Shown piece after piece: positions 29,913-39,899 of a DNA stretch of 64,000 bases (position 1 is the first letter of the stretch; every line of letters begins with the position of its first letter). Below the pieces are notes generated by a model. It worked only from the letters and a program-made list of their open reading frames with translations, had not been told where the DNA came from and searched no databases. The translations under genes were made by a program, and so were the position numbers. Source of the DNA: Cymbomonas tetramitiformis (Eukaryota > Chlorophyta > Pyramimonadophyceae > Pyramimonadales > Pyramimonadaceae). Where the stretch lies: the NCBI GenBank assembly GCA_001247695.2, contig LGRX02034686.1, positions 18,555 to 82,554 on the forward strand, in the 5' to 3' direction.

Positions 29913-30083
29913 GCCCTTCCCTAGCGCACTCGCTACTATGGATGCAGACTGCTTATTTCTGACATTGCTCTACTGCTTAGATGAGTTTGCCACGCTGCTT
30001 TGCAACATCACTCTACCGCTGCGATGGGAGCTGCTCGACTCCAACTCTGAACAGCAGCGCCTCTGGCTCGCCGACGACAATCG

Positions 30084-33044
30084 ATGGAGTCAGTGGTGCA
30101 TGGCGGTGGTGACCCTGATTCAGAGCGCAGAGTCCCCAGCCCCAGGAACTCGCCCCCAGGTCCTCCTGATGATCCACCCCCAGACCCTTCTGGTGATCCC
30201 GACCGAGGACCCGGTCCCTCTTACCCTCAGTATCCAGAGGTCCGGGCCCTCTTCATCACCCACGACGGTGGGTCACTGTGGGTACATCAGTCAGCGGGGG
30301 TGCGAGGCGCGGCGACTGTCTCTTTACCACGAGACGAACGCCGCAGGGCTGGAGTACAGGGCGACACCATCCTCTTCACAATCATGCATCTGCTGGGAGC
30401 TCCGCTGACAGCTTATGCACGCATGGGAGGTCGTCTTCATCACACACCGCTGCTCCTTACCAACCCTCGCGTGGAGACCTGGGTACTCATGGTCGACCGC
30501 GAGATCATGGACATGGCCATGGGGGACCCAGCCGCAGCTAATGTGCGATCTACGAGTATGGGACAGCCGGTGTGGGAGTGGATACCTGCCACTGCGCGGG
30601 AGTCCGAGATGCTGCACTTCGACCAGGACGGGCTCGCCGCGTGGTCCGAAGTCAGCAACTCCGACTGGTACCGAAACATGAGCGTGGTGGCCGCGCAACC
30701 ACCCACCCCCATGCCCTTCCACACGCCTCTCCCGCTCCCCGCTCCATCATCAACACCCGCACCACCGCCTATTCCTGGGCCGCCAACCTCCGCATTACCG
30801 CCTACCTCAACCGCAGTCCCCACAAATCCCGCGCCTGCGCTCCCACCCGCGCATGCTCCAGGACCACCACCTTCAGCCCGCTTCCCCCACTCCGCCACCG
30901 CGAATCCCGTCCTTTCTCCCAGCGCCGCCCCCTTTGTACCAGGCATCATCCGACTGCCGCAGGGCACTAATCTGCGAGCATCTTCGGACGAGGTCCGCCT
31001 GGAGCACAAGACCAAGGAGATGGTACTGAAGCTGATCAGGGGTGTGACTAGATTCCCCCGCTCCGCGGCCGACACCAAATCGGCCGACAAGGATGGCCTA
31101 CTGGCGCAATTGGAGCACTACTCCAACCTGGTGCGGAAGATCTTCCAGGAGGCCATCGTGATCGAGGCGCTGACCACTCCCAGCTGTACGCCGTCTGTAT
31201 CGGAGTACCAGGCGAGCGTGTCGAGCCTCCTCTGGAGCTTCAAGGAGCACACCCTACAAGACCAGCAGAAGAGGTTCTTAGAGCGTGCGGCGGGGACCTT
31301 CGGGTCCGACCAGGCCTGGCACCGGCGCTACGGGGAGTTGGACGTGTTCTTCAGCGACCTGGCGGTGTGCTACCTGACACAGGGCTACCTGGAGAACGCG
31401 CACGGCGAGGCTATTGCACTGAAGCAGGCGTCGAATGAGACCGCGGCGGAGTACTTTTCGCGGTTGGAGACCCGCATGGCCTCGGTCAACTTTCTGGCTG
31501 GCAGGGTCCCCAACTGCGTGGAGATGTCCAACCTGTCCATGCTCTCCACGTACCGCCGAGGGCTGAAGTACGCGCCCAAGGTGATGCGGCGCCTGAGAGC
31601 CATCCACCTGGATGTCTCCAAGCCAGATATCGACTTGCTGGATGAGGAGTTCTACGCCGCGTGTAGGCAAACGTCGAAGGAGTGCCGCGACACCTCGGAC
31701 AACCTTCTCCCCAACCTCAAGTGCAAAAGCATACGCACGGATGGGGGAGTTCAGTGGAAGACCGACATTGAGGGTACTCTCGCAGCGGCGCATGATGAAG
31801 AAGGACCGCTGCTACTGGTGTTCTATGCGACCCTCAGAGGGCACACGGTCAAGGTGCTGATTGACTCGGGAGCTTCTGACAACTTCATCTCGGAGCAGAG
31901 TGCTAAACGATGTGGCCTCACGACACGAGCTGGCTCCGAGATGCGAGTCACCTTGGCGGATGGATCTGTAAAGATCACAGGCGCCACCGCGTACGCCAAG
32001 TTTAACACGCACACCACCACGGGCACCTACACGGAGAACGCCCTTGCCCTTCGAATTCTACCTCTGGGCATACAAGTGGACGTTATCCTCGGCGGAAGGT
32101 GGCTGCGCAGTCACTCCCCCGTAACTCTGGGCTATGAGGGGAACGGTTCTGTGTCCTTCCTCAGGAAGTCCCGCGGTGGCAAGATTGGAGATCGCGTCAC
32201 CATTACAGGTTGCTCTCCTGGGAAGGCACCCGGAGATAAGTCTCCAAAGGGCACGGCTTGTGCGGGATTGGTGGACGAAGTGTTCTTGACCCCCGCTCAG
32301 TTGAAGAAGTACTTGGTGTACGCGGAGACGCAGAAGATGCGTGGCAACGATGACCCGGGGATACAACCCGCCTGGCTCATGATGGCCGAGAAATCCCAAG
32401 GTGATACGACTTCTGCCTTTGCAGCGACGGCTGTCGACACTGAGGACGCCAAACCTGCTGCGGACACTGAAGACGCAGAAGTGGACCCCGAGTGGACCCT
32501 CAAGTTCCAAGACTTCTGGGGTTCGGAGTATGAGAAGGAGATGACGACTGCCCTGCCGAACATCGATGGTCTCAGGCATGATCCCCAAGACGAGGCCAAC
32601 ATTAACCTGGACCCTGAACTGAGCAAGAAGGGGCCACCCTGCCAGCGCATCTACAAGAAGTCTGCAGAGGAACTCCGCCAACTTCGAGAGCGCGTCGAGA
32701 CCTTGATGTCCAAGGGCTACATCCGACCCTCGTCCAGCCCTTACGCAGCTCCCTGCCTGATGGTACCCAAACCAGGGAACCCCAAGGAGCTGCGACTGGT
32801 AATCGATTACCGGCTCCTCAATCGCCAGACAGTGAAGGACAAGTACCCCCTTCCGGACATCCAGATGATGTTCGACGAGATGCAGGGTGCGAAGTTCTTC
32901 TCCTCATTCGACGCGGTGGATGGCTTCTGGCAGGTCCCGATGGCTCCAGGAGATGTCGAGAAGACTGCCTTCACCACCCAGATGGGGTCATATGAGTGGT
33001 TGGTCATGCCACAAGGACTGCAGAACTCGCCATCTCAATATTAG
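30084..33044 (+). CDS. Gypsy Gag, protease and N-terminal RT, ending at an in-frame TAG
   Basis: 986 codons from ATG at 30084. Residues 1-290: acidic then Pro-rich leader. Residues ~310-540: Gag capsid-like helical region (YSNLVRKIFQEAIVIEAL, FFSDLAVCYL, NETAAEYFSRLE). I see no CCHC zinc knuckle. Aspartic protease: LIDSGASDNFIS with D594 and a later VDVILGGRWL motif. RT starts with ETLMSKGYIRPSSSPYAAP, then LVIDYRLLN (D908), FSSFDAVDGFWQVPM and MPQGLQNSPSQY, then TAG. RT continues in the same frame after the stop, so this is one nonsense substitution rather than a domain boundary. The Gag region is homologous to the remnant at 51500-52862. Confidence 0.85.
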   Translation: MESVVHGGGDPDSERRVPSPRNSPPGPPDDPPPDPSGDPDRGPGPSYPQYPEVRALFITHDGGSLWVHQSAGVRGAATVSLPRDERRRAGVQGDTILFTIMHLLGAPLTAYARMGGRLHHTPLLLTNPRVETWVLMVDREIMDMAMGDPAAANVRSTSMGQPVWEWIPATARESEMLHFDQDGLAAWSEVSNSDWYRNMSVVAAQPPTPMPFHTPLPLPAPSSTPAPPPIPGPPTSALPPTSTAVPTNPAPALPPAHAPGPPPSARFPHSATANPVLSPSAAPFVPGIIRLPQGTNLRASSDEVRLEHKTKEMVLKLIRGVTRFPRSAADTKSADKDGLLAQLEHYSNLVRKIFQEAIVIEALTTPSCTPSVSEYQASVSSLLWSFKEHTLQDQQKRFLERAAGTFGSDQAWHRRYGELDVFFSDLAVCYLTQGYLENAHGEAIALKQASNETAAEYFSRLETRMASVNFLAGRVPNCVEMSNLSMLSTYRRGLKYAPKVMRRLRAIHLDVSKPDIDLLDEEFYAACRQTSKECRDTSDNLLPNLKCKSIRTDGGVQWKTDIEGTLAAAHDEEGPLLLVFYATLRGHTVKVLIDSGASDNFISEQSAKRCGLTTRAGSEMRVTLADGSVKITGATAYAKFNTHTTTGTYTENALALRILPLGIQVDVILGGRWLRSHSPVTLGYEGNGSVSFLRKSRGGKIGDRVTITGCSPGKAPGDKSPKGTACAGLVDEVFLTPAQLKKYLVYAETQKMRGNDDPGIQPAWLMMAEKSQGDTTSAFAATAVDTEDAKPAADTEDAEVDPEWTLKFQDFWGSEYEKEMTTALPNIDGLRHDPQDEANINLDPELSKKGPPCQRIYKKSAEELRQLRERVETLMSKGYIRPSSSPYAAPCLMVPKPGNPKELRLVIDYRLLNRQTVKDKYPLPDIQMMFDEMQGAKFFSSFDAVDGFWQVPMAPGDVEKTAFTTQMGSYEWLVMPQGLQNSPSQY

Positions 33045-33050
33045 CGACGA

Positions 33051-34754
33051 ATGCAGCGGGCTCTGGGTCATCTTCCCTTTGTCCGGATCTTCATTGATGA
33101 CGTGGTCGTTTTCAGCAACACCGCCGCTGAGCACTACGAGCACGTCAAGCAGCTGCTCCTGACGTGCAGGGAGAAGGGCGTTTTCCTCAAGAGGTCCAAG
33201 TGTCAACTGTTGAAGAAATCCTTGCGATTCCTTGGTCACTGCATCTCCGCGGATGGCTGCAGACCCCAACATGACAAGGTGGCTGCAGTGAGGGACTGGC
33301 CCGAGCTGGAAACGGTTACCCACGTCAGGCAGTTCCTGGGCCTGGCGGGGTACTACCGTAGATTCATTCACTGCTTCTCCGAGATCACTCAACCCCTTAC
33401 CCGGCTGACCAAGTCGGACGTACCCTGGGAGTGGGGTCCCATGCAGCAGTGGGCCTTCGAGGAACTGAAGAAGGCCCTCACCTCGGCACCAGTACTTGCC
33501 TTACCCAACATCAAGGGTGCTGCAGACGGTACAGCACCTTTCGTGGTGCAGACGGATGCCAGCCTGCCGAAAGACCCACTGGCAACGCTGAAGTCTGAAT
33601 GCTTCTCCAGTTCACCACCCGCAGCTCATCCCCACTGGGCCCAGACGGTTGACTGCTGGCTTTCAGCAGTGGAGACCCTCTCCGTGGCGGAGCAAGCCAT
33701 GGGCCTGGGGGAGACCATCGCCCTCGTCAATCCGAAGCTCTATAAAGGGGCGAAGGGAGATGACCTCGACTTCGACATGCCTGACTGGCCCGAAGCCAAA
33801 GGCGCGAAGCCGACAGAAACTCCACACGAACCCCCTGACCGAGCTCCACCTCAGATAAGGATAACGAGGAGCATGTCACGGGCTGGAAAAGCTTCTACGA
33901 CCCCAGCACCCCCACAGTCGGTGTCACTGAAGACGCGAACGCCTGCACCACGGGCTGATGCATCGACGGCGCCCATTGAAAAGGCGCCAGCGAGCTCACC
34001 ACCCCCACAGAAGGTGCCCCAGCAGTCAGTTCCACCCTCGATCCTTCCCCCACAGAAGCGACAAGATCGCCTCCCGGAAGACTCGCAGAATTGGCGCGTT
34101 CGCGCAGAGTACTCCTCGAAGTACATCGAGAAGTTTGGACCCTTCGACGTGGACGCCTGCTGCGACCTCGGCGGCCGCAACAGACAGGCGGATCGATTCT
34201 GGACAGACTGCCTTTCTGAGAAATGGAGGGGTCTTCGGGTTTGGTGTAACCCTCCATACAACTCCAAACACATTACTGTGGAGGCGATTCTGAACAAGTA
34301 CATCGCAGAATGGAAGGCGGACCCGGAGAACACTTCTGCGGTCTTCGTCCTGCCAGATCACCAGTCCAAACTCCCCGCGTGGCGTAAGCTATTCAGAAAG
34401 GCCAATATGCAGATCGTGGAGGTCGTCCCTACTCACGACGACAAGGGCGAGCCCAATCAGTTCTTCGAGAACCCAAATGGGAAGGCCTTCGATCTTCGCT
34501 GGCCTGTCTTGATAGTGCACGCTCCCCCCGCCAAACCGCAGCCGGTACGCGTGAGACATCCACGAACGAACCCCGCTGTGATAAGAACGGGTGAGGCAGC
34601 GGACTTCAGAGACGCGATCTCCCAGCAGTCAGACTCAAAGTTCCTGCGGTGCGCTGAAGGCGGAGTACACCCGAGAGGGGTCACTCCGTTCGCTGCGGGA
34701 AAAGGTGAAGGCAGCGCCACACCAGTGCCTACAGGACTTCAGGCTGGTGGTTGA
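33051..34754 (+). CDS. Gypsy C-terminal RT fused to a Dam-like N6-adenine methyltransferase domain
   Basis: 567 codons in the same frame as the preceding ORF, after its TAG. RT catalytic IFIDDVVVFS has its two Asp at 33096-33101; thumb/connection FLGLAGYYRRFI follows. RNase H begins as VVQTDAS and then loses the family pattern. A Pro-rich linker (~residues 245-335) leads to residues ~350-490: FGPFDVDACCD (D366, D368), RVWCNPPYN with NPPY at 400-403, SAVFVLPDHQSKLPAW and FDLRWPVLIVHA. This matches the layout of phage-type Dam adenine methyltransferases, also known from DIRS retroelements, where NPPY is catalytic motif IV. Activity is inferred only. The frame ends within the start of the integrase frame. 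Confidence 0.8.
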   Translation: MQRALGHLPFVRIFIDDVVVFSNTAAEHYEHVKQLLLTCREKGVFLKRSKCQLLKKSLRFLGHCISADGCRPQHDKVAAVRDWPELETVTHVRQFLGLAGYYRRFIHCFSEITQPLTRLTKSDVPWEWGPMQQWAFEELKKALTSAPVLALPNIKGAADGTAPFVVQTDASLPKDPLATLKSECFSSSPPAAHPHWAQTVDCWLSAVETLSVAEQAMGLGETIALVNPKLYKGAKGDDLDFDMPDWPEAKGAKPTETPHEPPDRAPPQIRITRSMSRAGKASTTPAPPQSVSLKTRTPAPRADASTAPIEKAPASSPPPQKVPQQSVPPSILPPQKRQDRLPEDSQNWRVRAEYSSKYIEKFGPFDVDACCDLGGRNRQADRFWTDCLSEKWRGLRVWCNPPYNSKHITVEAILNKYIAEWKADPENTSAVFVLPDHQSKLPAWRKLFRKANMQIVEVVPTHDDKGEPNQFFENPNGKAFDLRWPVLIVHAPPAKPQPVRVRHPRTNPAVIRTGEAADFRDAISQQSDSKFLRCAEGGVHPRGVTPFAAGKGEGSATPVPTGLQAGG

Positions 34755-36405
34755 GGTAGTTTGGAGAACTGCAGCAGGGAGATATCAGTTGGTGCTGGGG
34801 GAGGATTCTCCACTTCGGGAGGTAGTGATTCGCCATGCTCACGAGTCATTGTCCTCAGATCATACTGGGAGAGACAAAACTCTGGAGAGAGTGCTGCGAC
34901 GCTTTTATTCGCGTGGTGCTGCGGAGGACGTGGGTACCTGGGTTGCATCCTGCGCGGTGTGCCAGTCAGTGAGGCCGCGAGGAACTTACCCGGATGGATT
35001 GCTAAATCCTCACAGCATCCCGAATAGACCGTGGCAAGATGTCGCAGTGGACTTCGTCACCGGCTTGCCAGTATCAGAGAGAGGTAATGACGCTTTTGTG
35101 GCCTTCACGTGCAAGCTGACGAAGATGGTCCACGTCATACCGATGAACTTCGGCGACAGCTCTGCAGCCGTGGTGGCCAGGATCTACTTTGATTCGGTGT
35201 GGCGCTTGCATGGCGCACCTATGAAAATTGTCTCTGACCGCGATCCGCGGTTTCAGGATGCCTTCTGGCAAGAACTTATGAGACTAATGGGCGTAAAAGT
35301 GGCTCGCACCACGCCGTACAACCCTCGGTCTGACGGGCAGGCGGAGCACAGCAATAGAGTCATTAAGGACATGCTCAGGTCCTTCGTGGACGCTAATGTG
35401 GAGGACTGGGACTTGTTCACCACTAACGTGGAATTCGCGATCAATGACTCCAGAAGTGAATCTACTGGCTTCACACCATTTGAGCTGGTATTTGGGTTCT
35501 CGCCGCTATCGCAGTTGGACCTTTTCCTAGAGGCCGCGCAGTCCACCGCTGGACGACGAACAGGGGGAGTAGGTACCGCCCACGAAGTGGCCGCGAAATT
35601 TTCGTCGCAGCTGCGGGACGCCAGACAGCGGTTGGAGCTGGCTCAACAACGACAGCGCGAGCAGTTTGATCGCAGGCACGGACAGCGGGAGTATGCTGTT
35701 GGAGATCTGGTCTGGATAGAAGCGAAGCATCTTACAGAGAAGGTAATGGATCGCTCCATCTGTAGGAAGTTGACCAAACGCTGGCATGGACCAGTCCCTG
35801 TGACCGAACGCTTCTTCAGCGATATGCAAATGACCATGCCAGAGGCCGATAGGGGAGCTCCAGTAGCCTACCGCCTACGCCTCCCTCCTCACTGGCGGAT
35901 ATACGACGTGTTCGCTCAACATCGCCTCAAGCCGTACACCAGCGGTCAAGATGCTTTCGCCGCGCGCGATCACCTGGCAGTGCCTGAAGAGGTGGTAGTG
36001 GACGGTCAGAAAGAAGCACACGTTGAGCGCATCCTCGCACGTCGGGTGCGGTCTGTACGAGGAAAAGAGGTGGAAGAATGGAAAGTTCGCTGGACAGGCT
36101 ACTCCAAAGCCCACGACCAATGGAGGACCCGTGACAAACTCGAACGCGGAGGCCCACTTCAACAACTTCGTGAATTCGAGCAAGCGAGGCTGCGCATGGA
36201 AGCACAAGTTCGCGACGAAGCCACCCGGCGACGTGAGCAACGTGGCCGTCACTCTGCTCAAGCTGGGATGACACTGGCCCACCTCATCACCAACCCCTGC
36301 GATGAACTGGACCAACTCGAACAGATGGAACATGATACCCCTCTGCCGTGGGAGCGTCAAGAACGCACGGAAGATGGGCCGTTGGCACTGGTGATGACAG
36401 TATGA
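34591..36405 (+). CDS. Gypsy integrase with C-terminal chromodomain
   Basis: Overlaps the preceding ORF by 164 nt in the +1 frame; protein-like sequence begins around ALKAEYTREGSL (about 34656), so the ORF's first codons are probably not used as such. Domains: HHCC zinc finger (RHAHES...SSDHTG...CAVC), catalytic core with D in VAVDFVTGLP, D in VSDRDPRF and E in DGQAEHSNRVIKD, then LQL-type C-terminal domain, and a chromodomain at about residues 455-510 (VERILARRVRS, EWKVRWTGYSKAHDQW). The chromodomain is known in chromoviruses to direct integration to modified histones. The frame change is either a mutation or a programmed shift at about 34640-34665. Confidence 0.9.
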   Translation: MRQRTSETRSPSSQTQSSCGALKAEYTREGSLRSLREKVKAAPHQCLQDFRLVVEVVWRTAAGRYQLVLGEDSPLREVVIRHAHESLSSDHTGRDKTLERVLRRFYSRGAAEDVGTWVASCAVCQSVRPRGTYPDGLLNPHSIPNRPWQDVAVDFVTGLPVSERGNDAFVAFTCKLTKMVHVIPMNFGDSSAAVVARIYFDSVWRLHGAPMKIVSDRDPRFQDAFWQELMRLMGVKVARTTPYNPRSDGQAEHSNRVIKDMLRSFVDANVEDWDLFTTNVEFAINDSRSESTGFTPFELVFGFSPLSQLDLFLEAAQSTAGRRTGGVGTAHEVAAKFSSQLRDARQRLELAQQRQREQFDRRHGQREYAVGDLVWIEAKHLTEKVMDRSICRKLTKRWHGPVPVTERFFSDMQMTMPEADRGAPVAYRLRLPPHWRIYDVFAQHRLKPYTSGQDAFAARDHLAVPEEVVVDGQKEAHVERILARRVRSVRGKEVEEWKVRWTGYSKAHDQWRTRDKLERGGPLQQLREFEQARLRMEAQVRDEATRRREQRGRHSAQAGMTLAHLITNPCDELDQLEQMEHDTPLPWERQERTEDGPLALVMTV

Positions 36406-36410
36406 CACTA

Positions 36411-36640
36411 TAGTAGTATGACAGTACTGTGGGGTGGTCATCGTGGCACTTAGTCAGGTCCTCGGGGAATGGCCAGATTCGCATCGGGATCGGAAAGACA
36501 ATGAAATCGAATATCAGATGTCGGGGGTATGACAGTATGACAGTATGACACTATGATAGTATGACACTATGATAGTATGACAGTATGACAGTACGACAGT
36601 ACAGTAGTATGATAGTACTGTATGGCAGTCATCGTGTCAG
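36411..36640 (+). repeat. AGTATGACA-type tandem repeats downstream of gypsy
   Basis: 8-11-bp units such as AGTATGACAG and ACTATGATAG repeat about 15 times. TAGTACTGT...GTCATCGTG occurs at both edges (36417 and 36612), so a larger ~200-bp duplication is also present. It may be the remains of a 3' LTR or UTR. Confidence 0.65.
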
Positions 36641-37237
36641 TCCGTCGACGTAACATCTGAATCGAGAATGACGAATCGGAATTAGAAATGAGATCGGATC
36701 GGGAATTGAACGTTGAGCCGTGGTGTGACATCGGCTGCCGGGTGGTTGACCTTGCAGCCTGAGTGACGAGTGAATAAGTAGAGCACTTGAGAAGTGTTTA
36801 GCCTTCAGAACTCGGAACCGAATTATCGTTTACACCTCAATCTGGCCCTGATCCAGTATATCATAAAAACCGAATTGTGTACCTTTGCACGTTTCAATCA
36901 AAAACATCATTCTGAGTATCTGTCGTAGTGCCCCTGGCACACCCCGACTACACAAAGGTATCGGGTTGGCAGCCCAAAATTTGTGTGGATCCCTTCTTGT
37001 GGCGGGCCATGGGCATTCCAAGCAAGGAGGCAACTTTTTTGATTCAATCCTTAGCCACACACCGTGGAAAGCAAGGGGGGTTGAGTAGCGGTGTTAAGCG
37101 GCAATTATAGGTTGAATACCCTTCCAGAGGGTTGTCTACTTGGGAGGAATGCCCGTCACTTGTATGAATAATGACAACATATAATGGATAAGATGAGTAT
37201 AGGGATGGGGGGAGGGGGGGGGCATGCATAACTTGCA
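36641..37237. other. Region without a recognised gene
   Basis: Unique-looking sequence between the gypsy tail and the palindrome array. Only short ORFs; no feature supported. Confidence 0.5.
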
Positions 37238-37249
37238 ATGAAGTGCCCT

Positions 37250-37925
37250 GGAATGTATTTTCAGGGCCTAAAAAAACGTATTCAGAGCCTGAAAGGCATT
37301 TTCAGGGCCCTGAAAAGTCGTATTCAGGGCCTGAAAGGCATTTCAGGCTCTGTAAAGTCGGTTTCAGGGCCTGAAAACCATTTTCAGGGCCAGAAAAGTC
37401 GTTTTCAGGGCCAGAAAAGTCGTTTTCAGGGCCAGAAAAGTCGTTTTCAGGGCCAGAAAAGTCGTTTTCAGGGCCTGGAAAACCATTTTCAGGGCCAGAA
37501 AAGTCGTTTTCAGGCCCTGAATTGATTTTCAGGGCCTGAGAAGCATTTTCAGGGCCTGAACGAAGTCGTTTTCAGGCCCTGAATTGATTTTCAGGTCCTG
37601 AAAAGTCGTTTTCAGGCCCTGCAGAGCATTTTCAGGGCCAGAAATGATTTTCGGGCCCTGAAAAGTCGTTTTCAGGGCCAGAAATGATTTTCGGGCCCTG
37701 AAAAGTCGTTTGCAGGGCCAGAAATGATTTTCGGGCTGTGACAAGTCGTTTTCAGGGCCAGAAATGATTTTCAGCGCCTGATAAGTCGTTTTCAGGCCCT
37801 AAAAAGTCGTTTTCAGGGCCTGAAAAACATTTTCAGGGCCCGAAAAGGCATTTGTAGGCCTGATGCGAATTTTCAGGGCTTGGAACACTGAAAAAGTGCA
37901 GGCCCTGAACTTTTTTTTCAGGGTG
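37250..37925. repeat. Tandem array of near-palindromes, ~21-bp unit
   Basis: About 30 copies of a motif such as TTTTCAGGGCCTGAAAA, which is a palindrome except for its central base, separated by GTCG or AT spacers. In 37380-37510 the period is exactly 21 bp and the plus strand reads FQGQKSR repeatedly; further right the minus strand is open instead. The coding appearance follows from the unit length; a DNA- or RNA-level role, or none, is more likely. Confidence 0.85.
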
Positions 37926-38084
37926 TTAGATGGCGACATGAGAATATAATTCTAAACTTTATATAACACGAAAAGTGAATAAAAAGTTCAGGCCCTGAAA
38001 AAAAAAGTTCAGGGTTGTTCTTAAGAGTGTGAATTCCAAAATTCAGGCCCTTAACTTTTGTGGAAAACTTATATTAACCATGAT

Positions 38085-38175
38085 AGGGGCAGGCGTAACA
38101 GCTGTGCACCTTCAAATATCACGCTTCCAGTAGGAAGAGTCACATTTTTTCTTTTTTCTTTTTCTTTTTCTTTAA
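38085..38175 (+). repeat. Short interspersed repeat with hairpin and T-rich tail, copy 2
   Basis: Homologous to 29465-29546: GGGGCAGG..., AATATCACG, CTTCC-AGTA-GGAAG stem, then GTCACATTTTTTC and a long T/C tract. The stem has changed on both sides relative to copy 1 and still pairs. It splits the palindrome array into two blocks, consistent with insertion. Confidence 0.6.
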
Positions 38176-38224
38176 CCATGAGGTTTTTTCTAGGGTGTAT
38201 AACTAGCCTAGTATAAAACAAGAT

Positions 38225-38365
38225 CAGACCCTGAAAGTCATTTTCAGGCCCTGAAAGTGAAGTTCAGGGCCTGAAAATGAAAATCAGGCCCTGAATTTTT
38301 TTTTCAGGCCCCGAAAAAAAAGTTCAGGGTCTAAATTTTCAGGGCCTGAAATTTTCAATCGTAAG
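38225..38365. repeat. Second block of TTTTCAGGGCCTGAAAA-type palindromes
   Basis: About eight further degenerate copies of the motif of the 37.3-kb array, with looser spacing. Confidence 0.75.
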
Positions 38366-39899
38366 TAGCCCCCCATCTGCCGGATTTACTCCCAAGGGCA
38401 AAACAATAATGAGCCTCTAAAAGTCCCCTACTGTCGCCTGCGTTACTTATCTTGCAACGTCCCCTCATTTCTTGTTAACTCTTTTTTCCTCCAATCACAC
38501 TGTTGCGCGTCACTGACGGTATCTCTGTCAAACCAACGGCTCGGCCCCGAGCCGATTCTCCTCCTTCTGCTCTTCGTATCTTTGCCAGTTCTCCTCGAAA
38601 ATAGCTAAGGTCGCGTCATAACCAACACCGCTATCACTCCTCTGTCACAAAGTTGTCACGTCACCCAGTCGAACTCGGGTCGCGCAAGTAACAGTCGAGG
38701 GAGCACAGGTCGTGACAATCTGTCAAATGTGGCAAGATTCCATGCACTGGGGTTGTAACCCACAAGTCGATGGCCAAAAGACAGACATCCCTAAGACACA
38801 TAAGCGTAGAAATAGCTGGATATGTCCAGACCGGAGCCAAGTTTCAGTTAGATTATACCACGGAGTGAATGAAACACTGCTGAGTGCAGGAACATGATGA
38901 CACCGTGCCGTCTTCAGCGCATTGCCCAGGATTGCGTTAATTGATACCTTCAGGTAGGCGTACCATCAGATTTTAGCGCATCGCCCCAAACATGACAAAC
39001 ACCAACTGTACGATGATAACACAAGGGCCTGTCCGATTTTGCCATTTGGCAGGACCGCCCCAAAAGCTACTTTAGATATGACGAGACTTCTGCTAGGCAA
39101 CTGCCCAATCGCGTACTTTTGATCAAGGGGTTCTTGAAAAAACAAAACGCAGTCACTTTCAGCACCTTCGCTTGGTAAAATCTTTATTTGGCTAGCTAGC
39201 ACATCAAAACCAAGGCATGTCGGGACTGTTCAGCCATGAGCTGTGAGCCTGACTACCCGTAAGACTGATTCAAAGTCACTCTCACATACACACAAACATA
39301 AACAAAAATTGATTTGAGCCTACTCATTTTCCATTTGTGCTGCCAAGTTATTCTTCAAGAGCTGTCTTACTGCATATGCATGCTTTCGATTTCCCTAAGT
39401 GGCCTGCTGACTTCTGTTTGCATCGCCATTGACAATCACAGTGCTGTTTTCTATCTGACCTACAACAGACTTGGTGATATCGTGAAGTCTACCTCAAAAC
39501 ACCGAAGACATGCCAACCAGTACAGACTTTCCAAGTCGCCTCGAACTTATCAAACAATTAAAGCGAGAGCAGTCATCAGGAACCTCGGCCAGTTTGACGT
39601 CCTGCTCCTTCGAACACCAAGCATTACGCTTGGCCCATGAGAAAAAGCTGCCTGCCTTCACCAAAACCGAACCCGTCCTTAGTATTCCTAAAATCTGCAG
39701 CCCACTCACGTTGCTTTGCGACCGGAATAAAAAAAGATAAAGTTGCCTTGGCTACGTTTGTATTATTGCGCCACAATGGCAAGACAGTGCGGAACAAAGG
39801 TAAAATAGGTCATTCTACACTTGCATACGCAGTCTATCGAGTTCGTCAGTGCGCGTTGTACCTGTGCAAGGTGCGTGAGGGTCTTGATAAGGATGCAGA
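38366..39899. other. Region with only weak coding signals
   Basis: No gene I can support. A plus-strand frame at about 39510-39740 has protein-like sequence (RLELIKQLKREQSSG) but no confirmed splice context; other ORFs are short. Confidence 0.4.

Larger units (their letters stand above)
30084..36405 (+). mobile_element. Degenerate Ty3/gypsy chromodomain element carrying a Dam-like methyltransferase domain
   Basis: Three ORFs cover Gag, protease, RT, a vestige of RNase H, an adenine methyltransferase-like domain, integrase and chromodomain in that order. Integrase after RT identifies Ty3/gypsy. A nonsense codon interrupts RT (33042-33044) and integrase lies in another frame, so the copy is probably inactive. 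I could not identify LTRs: the 3' side (36411-36640) is a degenerate AGTATGACAGTATGACAC-type tandem repeat, and the 5' side shows no matching repeat. Confidence 0.85.

Noticed and set aside
29900..30083. 5' LTR of the gypsy element
   Set aside because: No sequence here matches the 36.4-36.8-kb region downstream of integrase, so LTRs cannot be claimed.
34591..34655. Start of the integrase ORF at 34591 as a real initiation site
   Set aside because: The first ~20 codons do not resemble integrase and overlap the end of the RT-methyltransferase frame; recognisable sequence starts about 34656.
37238..37744. Plus-strand FQGQKSR-repeat ORF and minus-strand counterpart
   Set aside because: Both follow from the 21-bp period of a palindromic DNA array; they lack a conserved start and switch strand as the array changes.
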